A stretch of DNA of 64,000 nucleotides from Lactococcus allomyrinae (GTDB lineage Bacteria > Bacillota > Bacilli > Lactobacillales > Streptococcaceae). Below, one piece after another: positions 1 to 8,422 of this stretch (positions are counted from its first letter, which is position 1; each line of letters opens with the position of its first letter). A program made the translations under genes and the position numbers. The stretch lies in assembly GCF_003627095.1 (NCBI RefSeq), contig NZ_CP032627.1:1116001-1180000 (forward strand). The letters are read 5' to 3'. The notes below the pieces were generated by a model, which did not search any database, was not told the origin of the DNA, and saw only the letters and a program-made list of their open reading frames with translations.

Positions 1-140
1 TGACCTGTGGTAAGTTTACTCAAAAGATATTCACTATGCCCTGCACCACCTAATGTAGCATCAACGTAAATTCCATTGGGCTTGACCTCAAGCATATCTA
101 CGGTTTCATGTAATAGGACTGTATCGTGCTTGAATTCCAT
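1..140 (-). CDS. rsmH: RsmH, 16S rRNA m4C1402 methyltransferase (N-terminal part, runs off the window)
   Basis: RsmH (MraW) is the SAM-dependent enzyme that N4-methylates C1402 of 16S rRNA; in Firmicutes it usually opens the dcw cell-wall/division cluster. Reading leftward from the ATG at 140, the 46 visible codons give [17 protein letters not shown], then [15 protein letters not shown], which is the family's N-terminus and SAM-binding GGxGHS motif. The rest lies beyond base 1. The start is odd: the good Shine-Dalgarno (AGGAGG) is about 22 bases from the ATG, with a small TGGC/GCCA hairpin and an in-frame TAG between them. No other in-frame start exists after that TAG, so this ATG is the only option. 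Identity is secure because the N-terminus is so conserved. Confidence 0.9.
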   Translation of the reverse strand, partial: MEFKHDTVLLHETVDMLEVKPNGIYVDATLGGAGHSEYLLSKLTTG

Positions 141-184
141 AGTTTTTGGCTAAGCTGCCATTCCTCCTTGTATACTTACTGTTT

Positions 185-190
185 ATTATA
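185..190 (-). promoter_or_regulatory. Extended -10 of the rsmH promoter
   Basis: On the minus strand TGATATAAT (TGN plus TATAAT) lies about 45 bases upstream of the rsmH ATG. No convincing -35 is seen. The 141-391 interval otherwise holds an inverted repeat TTTACA-N5-TGTAAA (217-233) and no gene. Confidence 0.55.
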
Positions 191-372
191 TCACTTTTTT
201 GTTATTTTTGTAGTGGTTTACACAAATTGTAAATAAAATATTTATTTTTTGAGTGCTGAACAACTCGCAAATACTTGATATTACTCGATTTTATCCTCTA
301 TGATATTTTTTCTGTCAATTGATTGACAGACAGTGTAAACAAATCACATTATTACATTATACCAACAGCAAC

Positions 373-403
373 TAAAAATAGACTGAAGTCATCAGTCTAT
401 TTT
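373..403 (-). terminator. Terminator overlapping the 3' end of the tandem DUF805 gene
   Basis: An inverted repeat AAAAATAGACTGA ... TCAGTCTATTTTT with A/T runs on both sides. The stem includes the last codons and stop of the DUF805 gene that ends at 392. It could work in both directions. Confidence 0.75.
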
Positions 404-1333
404 TCTAAATATTAGTGTTTTTTCTTCTGTTGCTAGTTCATCCGATTTCATCATTTCTACACTAAATATTGCTATGATGAGAATCATTATCAGTAGGAAT
501 AATAGATAGTTGATAAGGTCATAGTGATTCACCCCATAGCTTAAATCAATAATTTTCCATAGGATTACCTTAAAAATTACTATCGCACCTATGCCACCCA
601 GAAGAGTAGCAATTGCAAAATTTGTCAAACCAGCATCACGCAAACGACGAATATGTACTGTAAGTTGTGGGAAGAATAAGCCGATAACGTAAATAACAAG
701 AATGAATTCCATCACTTCTGTTCCTACAAAAATTTGTCCAAAAATGAGCTGATCTAACGCTTTATTCATAACAAAAAATATAATAAACAAAATTCCAAAA
801 ATCGCAAAAACAAGCTGTGTCCACCAAAAACTTCTTCTACTTGTACGTCCTGAAAAAGAGAAATAGCCTCGGAAATAATACTTTAAAGCACGTAAGATTC
901 CAATTTTTCCCTTGTCATCCAGTACAACATTTTTTCTTTTTGGAGCTATAAACTCTGGAATTTCTGCCTTATCTTTTGAGTGAGGAAGAAGATTTAAGAC
1001 CAATAGTACAAAGCTCCCTAGAATAGGGATAAAGTTAAGAAATATCAGACCATAAGCAAGTCCTGCATCTCTTAATCTCCTAACCGTCATTGAGATAAAG
1101 GGAACCAAAGTTACCAGAAAATAAATCCATAATAACAACAGGAAAAAGTAAGAGAGCGCAGTCAAAACGTTAGGAAGGACGGGGTGACCTATATGAGCGA
1201 AAATTTGATATCCTGCATAGAAAAATATCAAAAAGATAATTTGGACAAACGTGGCTAACCAGAAATCTTTCCTTGTTGTTCGCTCTCGAAAACTGCCGTA
1301 TCCTGTCCAAAATTTTTTGTAAGCTTGAAGCAC
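392..1333 (-). CDS. Membrane protein with two DUF805 domains
   Basis: A predicted integral membrane protein of 313 residues, function unknown. It contains two consecutive DUF805 units, each opening with the family pattern of an aromatic/glycine stretch followed by R-T/S-x-R-x-x-F/Y-W: first at about residues 5-30 (FRERTTRKDFW), again at about 155-180 (FSGRTSRRSFW). Each is followed by several hydrophobic segments and the RRLRDAG motif typical of DUF805, so the protein appears to be an internal duplication. The start is GTG at 1333, chosen because AGAAGGAG lies eight bases upstream. The next gene upstream on the same strand is another, single-domain DUF805 protein. Family membership is clear; no role can be assigned. 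Confidence 0.85.
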   Translation of the reverse strand: MLQAYKKFWTGYGSFRERTTRKDFWLATFVQIIFLIFFYAGYQIFAHIGHPVLPNVLTALSYFFLLLLWIYFLVTLVPFISMTVRRLRDAGLAYGLIFLNFIPILGSFVLLVLNLLPHSKDKAEIPEFIAPKRKNVVLDDKGKIGILRALKYYFRGYFSFSGRTSRRSFWWTQLVFAIFGILFIIFFVMNKALDQLIFGQIFVGTEVMEFILVIYVIGLFFPQLTVHIRRLRDAGLTNFAIATLLGGIGAIVIFKVILWKIIDLSYGVNHYDLINYLLFLLIMILIIAIFSVEMMKSDELATEEKTLIFRKID

Positions 1334-1447
1334 TTAAATTTCTCCTTCTTGTAAAACATACTCGTTTCGCTTCAAAATCATATATGATTTTATACCAATA
1401 CTATTTAAGAAAATGCAGCACATTTTAGTGAATTCAGTCTAGAAAGT

Positions 1448-1969
1448 TTATTCATAAATTCTTGAATCATCTTCTTCATCTTCTTTATATTTTGTTGGAA
1501 AAATACATAGAATATACGTAATCAATGTGATGATATTAAATAATAGGCCCAAATTTCCCAAAAAACTATTGTGAATGAAAGAATTGATAACCACGATAAA
1601 GGCACTTAAACCAAAAATAATTGCAATCCACCAAGGCATTCCTGCATCACTTAGTCGTCTTGCAGTCAGACTAGTATTTGGAATAAGGACAATCAAGCCT
1701 ACAATTGCAATAATAACACTGACTGCAAGTAAACTGCCTGTAGGTTTTAATGATAAATCTAAAACTTTTTGTCCCATTTCATTTTGTGAAAGCGATGATG
1801 ATTTCCCTAAAACTTCACTCACTTGAGGAATCATTGTAAAAAATCGAATTCCGTTAAGGATGGCAAAGATAATGGCATTGACGAGAAAAACCCACCAATA
1901 GTCTGAACGGCTTGAGTAACTTTGGAAATCGAATGATTTCTTCCAATATTTAATATAAGCTTTAATCAT
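1448..1969 (-). CDS. DUF805 family membrane protein
   Basis: A 173-residue membrane protein with one DUF805 domain: the N-terminal FQSYSSRSDYWW motif, about four hydrophobic segments and the conserved TARRLSDAGMPWW stretch before the last two. The C-terminal tail is acidic (DEEDDSRIYE). Function unknown. It lies just upstream of the two-domain DUF805 gene, 114 bases apart, and downstream of recN. There is no obvious Shine-Dalgarno before the ATG at 1969; a hairpin built on AAACTCAAT...ATTGAGTTT (about 1993-2027) sits immediately upstream, reminiscent of the termini of the foldback repeats seen elsewhere in this window. Confidence 0.8.
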   Translation of the reverse strand: MIKAYIKYWKKSFDFQSYSSRSDYWWVFLVNAIIFAILNGIRFFTMIPQVSEVLGKSSSLSQNEMGQKVLDLSLKPTGSLLAVSVIIAIVGLIVLIPNTSLTARRLSDAGMPWWIAIIFGLSAFIVVINSFIHNSFLGNLGLLFNIITLITYILCIFPTKYKEDEEDDSRIYE

Positions 1970-1991
1970 AGGTTATCAGCACAAACTCAAT

Positions 1992-2028
1992 TAATATTAT
2001 TCATATTATTGAGTTTGTTTCCTTTCAT
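1992..2028 (-). terminator. Hairpin between recN and the DUF805 gene
   Basis: CAAACTCAAT ... ATTGAGTTTG forms a stem with a few mismatches in the AT-rich middle. It lies downstream of the recN stop and may end recN transcription. It also resembles the GAGTTTG end of the foldback repeat family. Confidence 0.4.
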
Positions 2029-2079
2029 TTTATAAGTTTCTTAGTTTACATTCACTGACGAGTTTCTGTCAGCATCCAA

Positions 2080-3747
2080 TTACTTTGTCAGCAAGCGCTT
2101 TGCCTGTGCGAGGGCTTCTTTTGTCAAGTCATCGCCTGCAAGCATTTTAGCAATTTCATTGACACGTTCCTCAAACTTGAGTTTTCTTACTGTCGAAGTC
2201 GTTACATCATTTGTGGAGGCTTTTTCAATATAAAATTGAGTATCTGCAATGGCAACAACTTGCGGAAGATGAGAAATTGCTAAAACTTGACCACTTTTCG
2301 CTATTTTATAAATCTTATTGGCAATCGCTTGAGCGACACGACCCGATACACCTGTATCTACCTCATCAAAGACAATAGAAGTTTTATTTTCACGTCTTGA
2401 AAAACTTGATTTTATTGCTAACATTAATCTAGAAAGTTCGCCACCTGAGGCTGTTTTAGCTAGTGGTTTAAAACCTTCTCCTGGATTGGTTTGAATAAAA
2501 AATTCAATATGCTCATTGCCAAGCAATGAAAATTTGGCTTTCTCAAAGTTGACTCTAAAATCAGCTTTCTCCATATACAAATCAGCAAGTTCATGTTTGA
2601 TGTCTTGTTCAAGCTCTGCTGCTATCTTATGTCGCTCTTGATTTAACGCTTGGCTGGATTTTATCAGCTCATTTTGTGCTGTTCTGACTGCTTGATCTAG
2701 CCATTCTGAATCATGCTCAGAGCCTGTCAGTTCTGACAATTCTAACCGTACTTTTTCTAGATAATTGACGACATCAGTCAATTCTGGACCATACTTTTTG
2801 CGCAAAGTGTTAAGTGTCATTATCCGATCTTCGATTTGCAAAAGTTCTGACGGATTAAATTCAAGGGCATCCATAACACGACGAATTTGACTCGCAACAT
2901 CTTCAAGGATGTAATAACTTTCTGCTGTTTTGTCAGCAAGATCTCGATACTCATTGTCAAAATTGCTAATGCCATCAAGTTCTGTCATTGTTGTCCGAAT
3001 ATTGTTAAGACTAGAGTAATCTCCATCCTCGTCATCTAAAGCTAAGGCCGCAGTGCTTAAAGATTCCGCGATGTTTTTAATATTATTTAACTTTTCTCGA
3101 CGTCCAGCAAGAGACTCATCATCTATCAAATTTATGGCTGCTGCTTCGATTTCTTCTTCCTGAAATTGGAGGATTTCAATCCGCTTGGCAAATTCTTGCT
3201 CATTTTTTTGTCTGGTTGTCAATTGTTGACGAAGATTTTTAAATTGTTCAAATTTTTCTTGGTAACTATCTTTAATTTTTTCAAAATTTTCGTCCCCAAA
3301 TTCATCAAGTAAATGCAGATGACTTTTAGGATTCATTAATTCTTGACTGTCATGCTGACCATGAATATCAACAAGAAATTCACCAATCTCACGCAAAGTT
3401 GTCAGATTAACCATCTGTCCATTGATTCGACAAACTGAACGACCATTAGCAAAAATTTCACGTCTAAGAATAATCTCATGGTGAACATCTTCAAAACCGA
3501 TCGCTGTCAGTGCTGACAGGAGTCCCGATGCTTTCTCAAAGAAAAACAATCCCTCTATCTCAGCTTTCCCCGCACCATGACGGACAAAATCTGTTGACGA
3601 ACGTCCTCCCAAAAGCAGACTCATTGCATCAATAATAATTGATTTCCCTGCTCCTGTTTCTCCCGTCAAAATTGTCATTCCATTTTCAAAAGAAAGGTGA
3701 ATTTCTTCAATAATTGCAAAATTCTTGATTGAAATTTCTTGTAACAT
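2080..3747 (-). CDS. recN: DNA repair protein RecN
   Basis: RecN is an SMC-like ATPase recruited to double-strand breaks to promote end tethering and recombination. All hallmarks are present in the 555 residues: Walker A GETGAGKS near residue 30, a long central coiled coil (about 150-370), the ABC signature SGGELSRLMLAIK near 440 and Walker B SIVFDEVDTGVSG shortly after. Length is typical. The start at 3747 has GGAGG six bases upstream. It is the last gene of the classical ispA-tlyA-argR-recN run, separated from argR by about 290 bases that contain hairpins. The sequence carries two copies of the CTGTCAG/CTGACA palindrome (2724 and 3504). Confidence 0.97.
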   Translation of the reverse strand: MLQEISIKNFAIIEEIHLSFENGMTILTGETGAGKSIIIDAMSLLLGGRSSTDFVRHGAGKAEIEGLFFFEKASGLLSALTAIGFEDVHHEIILRREIFANGRSVCRINGQMVNLTTLREIGEFLVDIHGQHDSQELMNPKSHLHLLDEFGDENFEKIKDSYQEKFEQFKNLRQQLTTRQKNEQEFAKRIEILQFQEEEIEAAAINLIDDESLAGRREKLNNIKNIAESLSTAALALDDEDGDYSSLNNIRTTMTELDGISNFDNEYRDLADKTAESYYILEDVASQIRRVMDALEFNPSELLQIEDRIMTLNTLRKKYGPELTDVVNYLEKVRLELSELTGSEHDSEWLDQAVRTAQNELIKSSQALNQERHKIAAELEQDIKHELADLYMEKADFRVNFEKAKFSLLGNEHIEFFIQTNPGEGFKPLAKTASGGELSRLMLAIKSSFSRRENKTSIVFDEVDTGVSGRVAQAIANKIYKIAKSGQVLAISHLPQVVAIADTQFYIEKASTNDVTTSTVRKLKFEERVNEIAKMLAGDDLTKEALAQAKRLLTK

Positions 3748-3844
3748 CTTACCTCCGAATCCTTGTTATAACCCAATTTCTGAACCTTTTTTATTTGGCA
3801 GTAGAGAATGACCTCAAAAGCCAAACGATTTATTGACAAAGAAA

Positions 3845-3896
3845 GCTGTCAGTAAATCGGGAAAGCTATCAGCATACTGACAGCCTTTCTTTTGCA
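3845..3896. terminator. Hairpin(s) between argR and recN
   Basis: AAAGCTATCAG-CATA-CTGACAGCCTTT followed by CTTTT on the plus strand, with a further CTGTCAG half nearby. It is terminator-like but the T-run points along the plus strand, whereas the flanking genes are minus. The rest of 3748-4033 holds no gene. Confidence 0.4.
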
Positions 3897-4033
3897 GATG
3901 AAAGCCCCAAGTGTTCCCCAAACGTTCCGATATTTACAGGTGGATTATATCACCTATTTCGCGCTTATCGCTGATTCTTTGTCTATTTCTCATCTGTTTT
4001 TGTAAATCAATAAAAATGCTACTACCACTTTGC

Positions 4034-4477
4034 TTAAACAATCAGTGACTCGTAAACTTTCTTAGCCTCATCATTTGTTTCAAAAATAACTAGAACACTG
4101 TCATCATCTGTGGTTATTGAGAAAATTTCTGAGTCACATTCTTGTAATAAATATTTTTTCACAAGACTTGTCGTCCCAGGATTTGTACAGAGTGCAATCA
4201 TGCTCTCATGAATTTTTACCTTAGTAATTGCATCAAAAGCAAGTGCTTTATGCAAGCTTGATTGTAGGGCTTCATTATTTTTAGGCAAATCATACCGATA
4301 TCCACCAGTTTCAGCTGGAACTTTGATTAAAGCAAGAGATTTTATATCTCGTGAAATGGTTGCCTGAGTCACATCAATTTGATGCGCAAGTAACCGTGAT
4401 ACAAGTTCTTCTTGCGTTTTAATTTCATTTTCTTTGATGAGATTTGCAATAAAGTTTAAACGTTCTTCTCTTTTCAT
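4034..4477 (-). CDS. argR: Arginine repressor ArgR/AhrC
   Basis: A 147-residue transcription factor that senses arginine and controls its synthesis and breakdown; lactococci usually carry two partners, ArgR and AhrC. The N-terminal winged helix (residues 1-70, with QEELVSRLLAHQIDVTQATISRD) and the C-terminal oligomerisation/arginine-binding domain (TNPGTTSLVKKYL, then DDDSVLVIF) are both complete. Its ATG overlaps the tlyA stop as ATGA, so the two are translationally coupled, as in other Streptococcaceae. By position beside tlyA and recN it corresponds to the AhrC-type gene, but which paralogue it is cannot be proved from the window. Confidence 0.93.
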   Translation of the reverse strand: MKREERLNFIANLIKENEIKTQEELVSRLLAHQIDVTQATISRDIKSLALIKVPAETGGYRYDLPKNNEALQSSLHKALAFDAITKVKIHESMIALCTNPGTTSLVKKYLLQECDSEIFSITTDDDSVLVIFETNDEAKKVYESLIV

Positions 4478-5280
4478 AGTTTCTCGCTCTCTTCTTGTAA
4501 AACTGATTCAATATTGACTGTATTTTCAATTTCACCTTTTCCATCTTTGGTCAAATAAACCAAAAATTCAACATTCCCAGCACCACCTTTAATGGGCGAA
4601 AAAGTGAGATTTTTTACCGAAAATCCTAATTTTGTTGCTGTTTTTAATACTTTATCAATTGTCATTTTATGGACTTTAGGCTCTTTAATAATTCCATTTT
4701 TGCCCACCTGCTCACGTCCTGCCTCAAACTGCGGTTTAATCAAAGCCACCACATTGCCGCCTTCACACAGAATGTCATAAAGTGGCGGTAAAATCAAGTC
4801 CAAGCTGATAAAACTGACATCAATGGAGCTAAATTCTGGTTGCCCTGCCGTAAAATCCTCTAGCTGTGCATTGCGGAAATTAAACTGTTCCATAACAAGC
4901 ACACGTTCATCATTCCTGATTTTCCAAGCCAACTGATTTGTTCCGACATCAAGAGCATAAACTCGTTTCGCTCCGTTTTGCAACATGACATCCGTAAAAC
5001 CACCCGTGGAACTGCCGATGTCAAGACAAACCTGACCTGAAACAGACAATTCAAATTCATGCAAGGCTTTCTCAAGCTTCAAACCACCACGACTGACATA
5101 CTTTAACTTTTCACCTTTGAGCCGTAACTCAACTCCCTCGTCAATCTTCTGACCTGGTTTGTCAAAGCGCTCCCCGTTTTTACTATCTACAACAAGTCCC
5201 GCCATCACACCACGCCTTGCCTGCTCTCGCGTTTCAAACAGTCCTTGATTTGTCGCTAGAACATCTACTCTTTCTTTCAT
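4474..5280 (-). CDS. tlyA: TlyA family rRNA 2'-O-methyltransferase
   Basis: TlyA-type enzymes 2'-O-methylate ribosomal RNA and are often misnamed hemolysins. Residues 1-60 form an S4 RNA-binding domain (RVDVLATNQGLFETREQARRG); about 80-250 form an FtsJ-like SAM domain with CLDIGSSTGGFTDVML as motif I and DVSFISLDLILPPL further on. Length (268) is normal. It overlaps argR by four bases. The start is unusual: the ATG at 5280 follows CTCACATTTTGA, the end of a foldback element, and no Shine-Dalgarno is present. Upstream, two acetyltransferase genes separate it from ispA, which it normally follows directly. Confidence 0.93.
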   Translation of the reverse strand: MKERVDVLATNQGLFETREQARRGVMAGLVVDSKNGERFDKPGQKIDEGVELRLKGEKLKYVSRGGLKLEKALHEFELSVSGQVCLDIGSSTGGFTDVMLQNGAKRVYALDVGTNQLAWKIRNDERVLVMEQFNFRNAQLEDFTAGQPEFSSIDVSFISLDLILPPLYDILCEGGNVVALIKPQFEAGREQVGKNGIIKEPKVHKMTIDKVLKTATKLGFSVKNLTFSPIKGGAGNVEFLVYLTKDGKGEIENTVNIESVLQEESEKL

Positions 5281-5282
5281 TC

Positions 5283-5450
5283 AAAATGTGAGCTCAACTG
5301 CTCTGCAACATAGAAATTTAGAACTGAAACAATCTTGTGGACTATTTCAAATTTGGCTCCTCAAAATGCTGAGAACTAATGGTTCTGCAAAAAGCGTAAG
5401 TGATACTTTGCCTAATTTCTTAGTTTCAAAGAGAGTGAACTCAGTTCCTC
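5283..5450. repeat. Foldback intercistronic repeat, copy 1 (upstream of tlyA)
   Basis: In gene orientation the element runs from GGAACTGAGTTCACTC to GAGCTCACATTTT and its halves are imperfectly complementary. Its interior (GTGGACTATTT, TTGGCT, GGTTCTG, AGCGTAAGT) matches the interior of the copy at 13270-13438, so the two are true homologues. It ends two bases before the tlyA start codon. Confidence 0.7.
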
Positions 5451-5489
5451 GCTTTCTTTATTATACGTATTTTCTTTAAGAATGTAACA

Positions 5490-5966
5490 TCATATTGCTT
5501 TTTCCATGATGAGAAGTGGACCTAATGTCCCTTCAAAAACCTGCGGAAGCCTGTCAAAACCTGCTTTTTCATAAGTTTTTTGTGCCACAATATTTTCAGC
5601 ATTGACCGCCAAAACAATCTGATGAATCTGAGACGAAATCTGCTCGTGAATCAACGCTGGCAGACCTGTAAGTGCTGACGAAGCATAACCCTGCCTGCGA
5701 AATCGGTCATCAATCGAAAAGGCACGGAGCAAAATCACATCCTCTCCTGAAAAACCATACTGCTCAGGACCTTTCCCGATATGCAAACAGAAAAATCCAA
5801 CCAAATTCCCTTCGTCATCCAAAATGACAACAGGAAATTTTTCAGAATCCACTGCACAACGCGCAATCACATTGCCCGCACCGCCTGTATGTCTTGTATC
5901 AGCAAGCTGATAGGCTGCCGCTATAAAACTATACTTTTCATCACTATAAAGATCAATTTTTGTCAC
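5490..5966 (-). CDS. GNAT family N-acetyltransferase
   Basis: A 158-residue GCN5-related acetyltransferase; such proteins transfer acetyl from acetyl-CoA to an amine, here of unknown identity. The acetyl-CoA motif A is visible as IDDRFRRQGYASSAL (about residues 85-100), preceded by a beta strand LRAFS, and a C-terminal NIVAQKTYEKAGF typical of the fold follows. The start is GTG at 5966, overlapping the stop of the preceding acetyltransferase as GTGA with AGG eight bases before, so the two genes are translationally coupled. The foldback repeat upstream of tlyA follows. Family is clear, substrate not. Confidence 0.88.
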   Translation of the reverse strand: MTKIDLYSDEKYSFIAAAYQLADTRHTGGAGNVIARCAVDSEKFPVVILDDEGNLVGFFCLHIGKGPEQYGFSGEDVILLRAFSIDDRFRRQGYASSALTGLPALIHEQISSQIHQIVLAVNAENIVAQKTYEKAGFDRLPQVFEGTLGPLLIMEKAI

Positions 5967-6457
5967 ACTTTTAGCCTCATTACATCTACTTTTTGAATTT
6001 TAGCTCCAAAGGTCATCATCACTTCTTTAAATTTTTGATAACCTAAACCTTTCCAAAAACGCAAAGCAGTAGTATTTTTATGTAAAACACCAATTCTCAA
6101 GCTTTTTCCGCCAGCAGATTTTACTTGTTCAACCAACAGCTGATGAACTTCTTTTCCCAATCCTTGATGACGTACAGATGGGATAAAATCAAGCAGTCCA
6201 AGCATCCACTCGTTATTTTCAGGGAAATCTTTAATTAAATCTACAACACCAACCAATTCATTTGTTTGACTAAAAACACCATAAACAAACTTGTCTTGCT
6301 CCACTTTTCCATCTGGAAAATCATGTAACAGATTCATCGCTTCACTCTGCGGATTGGAAAAACCACTTTCCAGTATGGCATAATCACTCGCTTGTTCAAA
6401 AAATACTTCAATCTCAGCTTTATGATGTTCTGATAAAATTTTTAATGAAAAATTCAT
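5963..6457 (-). CDS. GNAT family N-acetyltransferase
   Basis: A 164-residue GNAT enzyme. The conserved elements are FVYGVFSQTNELVGVVDLI (central strands), motif A as IPSVRHQGLGKEVHQLL and the C-terminal TTALRFWKGLGYQKFKE. Its ATG directly abuts the ispA stop (TAAATG) and its stop overlaps the next acetyltransferase, so ispA-GNAT-GNAT read as one transcription unit. The two acetyltransferases are only distantly alike. Their presence between ispA and tlyA is an accessory insertion into an otherwise conserved operon order. Substrate unknown. Confidence 0.88.
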   Translation of the reverse strand: MNFSLKILSEHHKAEIEVFFEQASDYAILESGFSNPQSEAMNLLHDFPDGKVEQDKFVYGVFSQTNELVGVVDLIKDFPENNEWMLGLLDFIPSVRHQGLGKEVHQLLVEQVKSAGGKSLRIGVLHKNTTALRFWKGLGYQKFKEVMMTFGAKIQKVDVMRLKV

Positions 6458-7315
6458 TTATTTCACTTCCAACTGCTTAATCATTTTAAAAATATCGCTT
6501 CTGTCAGTAATGCCAAGCTCTGTCAACAATTTTTTAGCTACTGACAGCTTTTCTGTCAGTTGATTTTTCGCACCATCAAGCCCTAAAAGTGCAACATAAG
6601 TTGATTTTTCTTCAAGGATATCTTTACCAGGCGTTTTGCCGATTTCCTCAAAACTTGCGGTCACATCTAAAATATCATCACGAATCTGAAAAGCCAGTCC
6701 CACTGCCTCACCAGCCTCACGCAGTTTCTCAAGGTCTATTTCTGACTTGTCAGCAATAATGCCGCTCGCCACAAAGGGAAACGTCAGCAGACGCCCTGTT
6801 TTCAAGCGATGAATTTGCTCAATTTGAGCCAAACTCAGCGTTTCTCCCTCACCGTCCATATCCAACACCTGCCCAGCCACCATGCCAAAACTTCCAGAGG
6901 CAAAACTTAACTCCTGTATCAGTTTAACGAGTTTCTCCACAGGCAAATCAGCATTTGACAACACATAAAACGGGTCAAAAAACAAACTATCTCCAGCCAA
7001 AATCGCCGTTGCTTCATCAAATTGCTTATGATTGGTCAACTTGCCACGCCGGTAATCATCATTGTCCATCGCAGGCAAATCATCATGAATCAAAGAACCC
7101 GTGTGAATCATCTCAAGACTTGCCGCCACAAGGTAGTGCGTAGGAGTCAGCTCAACGTCAAAGCCTTCAAGTAATTCCAAAAATAACAAAGGACGAATCC
7201 GCTTGCCACCCGCCATCAACGAATAGACGGTTGCAGCCGACAAATGCGCAGGAATCTGCTTTTCCTGATAAAATGCTGTTAAAATATGCTCTAACTTCTC
7301 AATCTTCGTGTTCAT
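6458..7315 (-). CDS. ispA: Polyprenyl synthetase (farnesyl/geranylgeranyl diphosphate synthase) IspA
   Basis: A trans-prenyltransferase that condenses IPP with allylic diphosphates, feeding undecaprenyl and quinone synthesis. The first aspartate-rich motif DDLPAMDNDD (about residue 78) and the second QIRDDILD (about 210) are intact, as is GGKRIRPLLF near the N-terminus. The length, 285 residues, is typical. TGCTATAAT lies eight bases upstream of the ATG and there is no Shine-Dalgarno, so the mRNA should have almost no leader. In related genomes ispA directly follows xseB; here xseB is about 17 kb away because an accessory block intervenes. Confidence 0.95.
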   Translation of the reverse strand: MNTKIEKLEHILTAFYQEKQIPAHLSAATVYSLMAGGKRIRPLLFLELLEGFDVELTPTHYLVAASLEMIHTGSLIHDDLPAMDNDDYRRGKLTNHKQFDEATAILAGDSLFFDPFYVLSNADLPVEKLVKLIQELSFASGSFGMVAGQVLDMDGEGETLSLAQIEQIHRLKTGRLLTFPFVASGIIADKSEIDLEKLREAGEAVGLAFQIRDDILDVTASFEEIGKTPGKDILEEKSTYVALLGLDGAKNQLTEKLSVAKKLLTELGITDRSDIFKMIKQLEVK

Positions 7316-7323
7316 TACTATCT

Positions 7324-7329
7324 ATTATA
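7324..7329 (-). promoter_or_regulatory. Extended -10 immediately before ispA
   Basis: Minus-strand TGC TATAAT ends eight bases before the ispA ATG. A start site about seven bases downstream would leave a leader of roughly one base. Confidence 0.65.
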
Positions 7330-7330
7330 G

Positions 7331-7361
7331 CAAAAATCACGATTTTTAGCCGTGATTTTTG
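7331..7361 (-). terminator. Terminator after the EamA gene
   Basis: CAAAAATCACG-N9-CGTGATTTTTG, a strong stem with flanking A/T runs, between the EamA stop (7379) and the ispA promoter. It separates the accessory block from ispA. Confidence 0.8.
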
Positions 7362-7378
7362 AGTTGCATCTTTTGCTT

Positions 7379-8331
7379 TTATTTATGAAAATGTCGAATC
7401 ATTATTCGATGATAAAGATTATTCAAGATAAGCACAGCAATAACAACAATGACGCCAATCACTTCCCAAATTCCAATTTTATAGCCTATCAATGCTGATA
7501 CGATAAAAGCGGTAACAGGAAGAATATTCATAAACAAAATCGCATTGATTGACCCAAGCAGACGATTCCCGTGATTCCATGTAAAGACGGCTATAATTCC
7601 TGCTGGAATCACCATATAAGCAAGTTCAGGAGAAATCCTCCCTAGCGTGTGCAACGTTGGCATTTTCAACCAACCAAGCAACGTTGCAAAAGCAATTAAA
7701 AACACAACAGAACCCATTCCGAACAAACTTGATAACGTTGAAAATCTCAGGACTGACCAATGGTTAAAATTAGCACCGCCTGCACTATAAATCACCCAAC
7801 AAAGTGCGCCTGAAAGAAGCAAAACCGTGGCAAGAATGAGATTGCCACCTGATATGAGCACTGAGAGATTACCATTGGTCACCACGAGCAAAACACCGAT
7901 AACGGCAATACTCATTGAAAATAGTGCGACTTTTGTTGGCTTGATCTTGCGCCAAACGCGTGCAACGAGAACACCCAACAAGGGCTGAATGCCCATCATC
8001 ACTGAGGCAATGATTGAGCAGAGTTTCCAGCGATTTGTTGCCCATAAAAAACGAGAAATGAAAATCCCGCAAAAGCCGACGTCCCCAGTAACCAAAGCTT
8101 TAAGCCATTCCCTTCCGTATGAAAAGCTTTCTTTCCCTCAACGAAAAAAAGGATAATCGTAAACAGAATTGCAACTAAGCCATATCTTAGCAGGGTAAAA
8201 TAGAAGGGATCAATCATTTTGAGTGCAGCTCCCATCACAGGAAATTGTGCACCCCAGAAAATCGTGGAAACAAGACAAAGGAATATACCTAAGAGATAAT
8301 TTTGTTTTTTCAATGATAATTCTTCTTTCAT
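7379..8331 (-). pseudogene. EamA/DMT family transporter, frameshifted
   Basis: A ten-helix drug/metabolite transporter split between two frames. The first frame (8331 leftward) gives KQNYLLGIFLCLVSTIFWG up to FLVFYGQQIAGNSAQ, then hits TGA at 7999. The second frame continues with IIASVMMGIQPLLGVLVARVW through the C-terminus at 7379. The switch is near 8008-8018 and needs one extra base (for example CAATC to CAAATC). Restored, the protein would be 317 residues with both EamA halves, a normal length. The gene is divergent from a LysR-type regulator, a common pairing. It is either a recent pseudogene or a sequence error; the otherwise intact reading frame on both sides argues the event is recent. 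Confidence 0.85.
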
Positions 8332-8338
8332 TATTTGA

Positions 8339-8344
8339 TATAAT
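8339..8344 (+). promoter_or_regulatory. Extended -10 of the lysR promoter in the divergent intergenic region
   Basis: TGATATAAT on the plus strand, about 80 bases upstream of the LysR gene. The 8332-8422 gap is where a LysR-family protein would be expected to bind to control both genes. Confidence 0.5.
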
Positions 8345-8422
8345 TAGAATAACAAAACCAACTCCCAAAAAGAATTGTCTTTTTGACAACAAGACCATGC
8401 AAATTCTGCAAGAAAGAAGAGA

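Noticed and set aside
217-233. TTTACA-N5-TGTAAA as a cop box upstream of rsmH
   Set aside because: The spacing differs from TACANNTGTA and rsmH has no link to copper.
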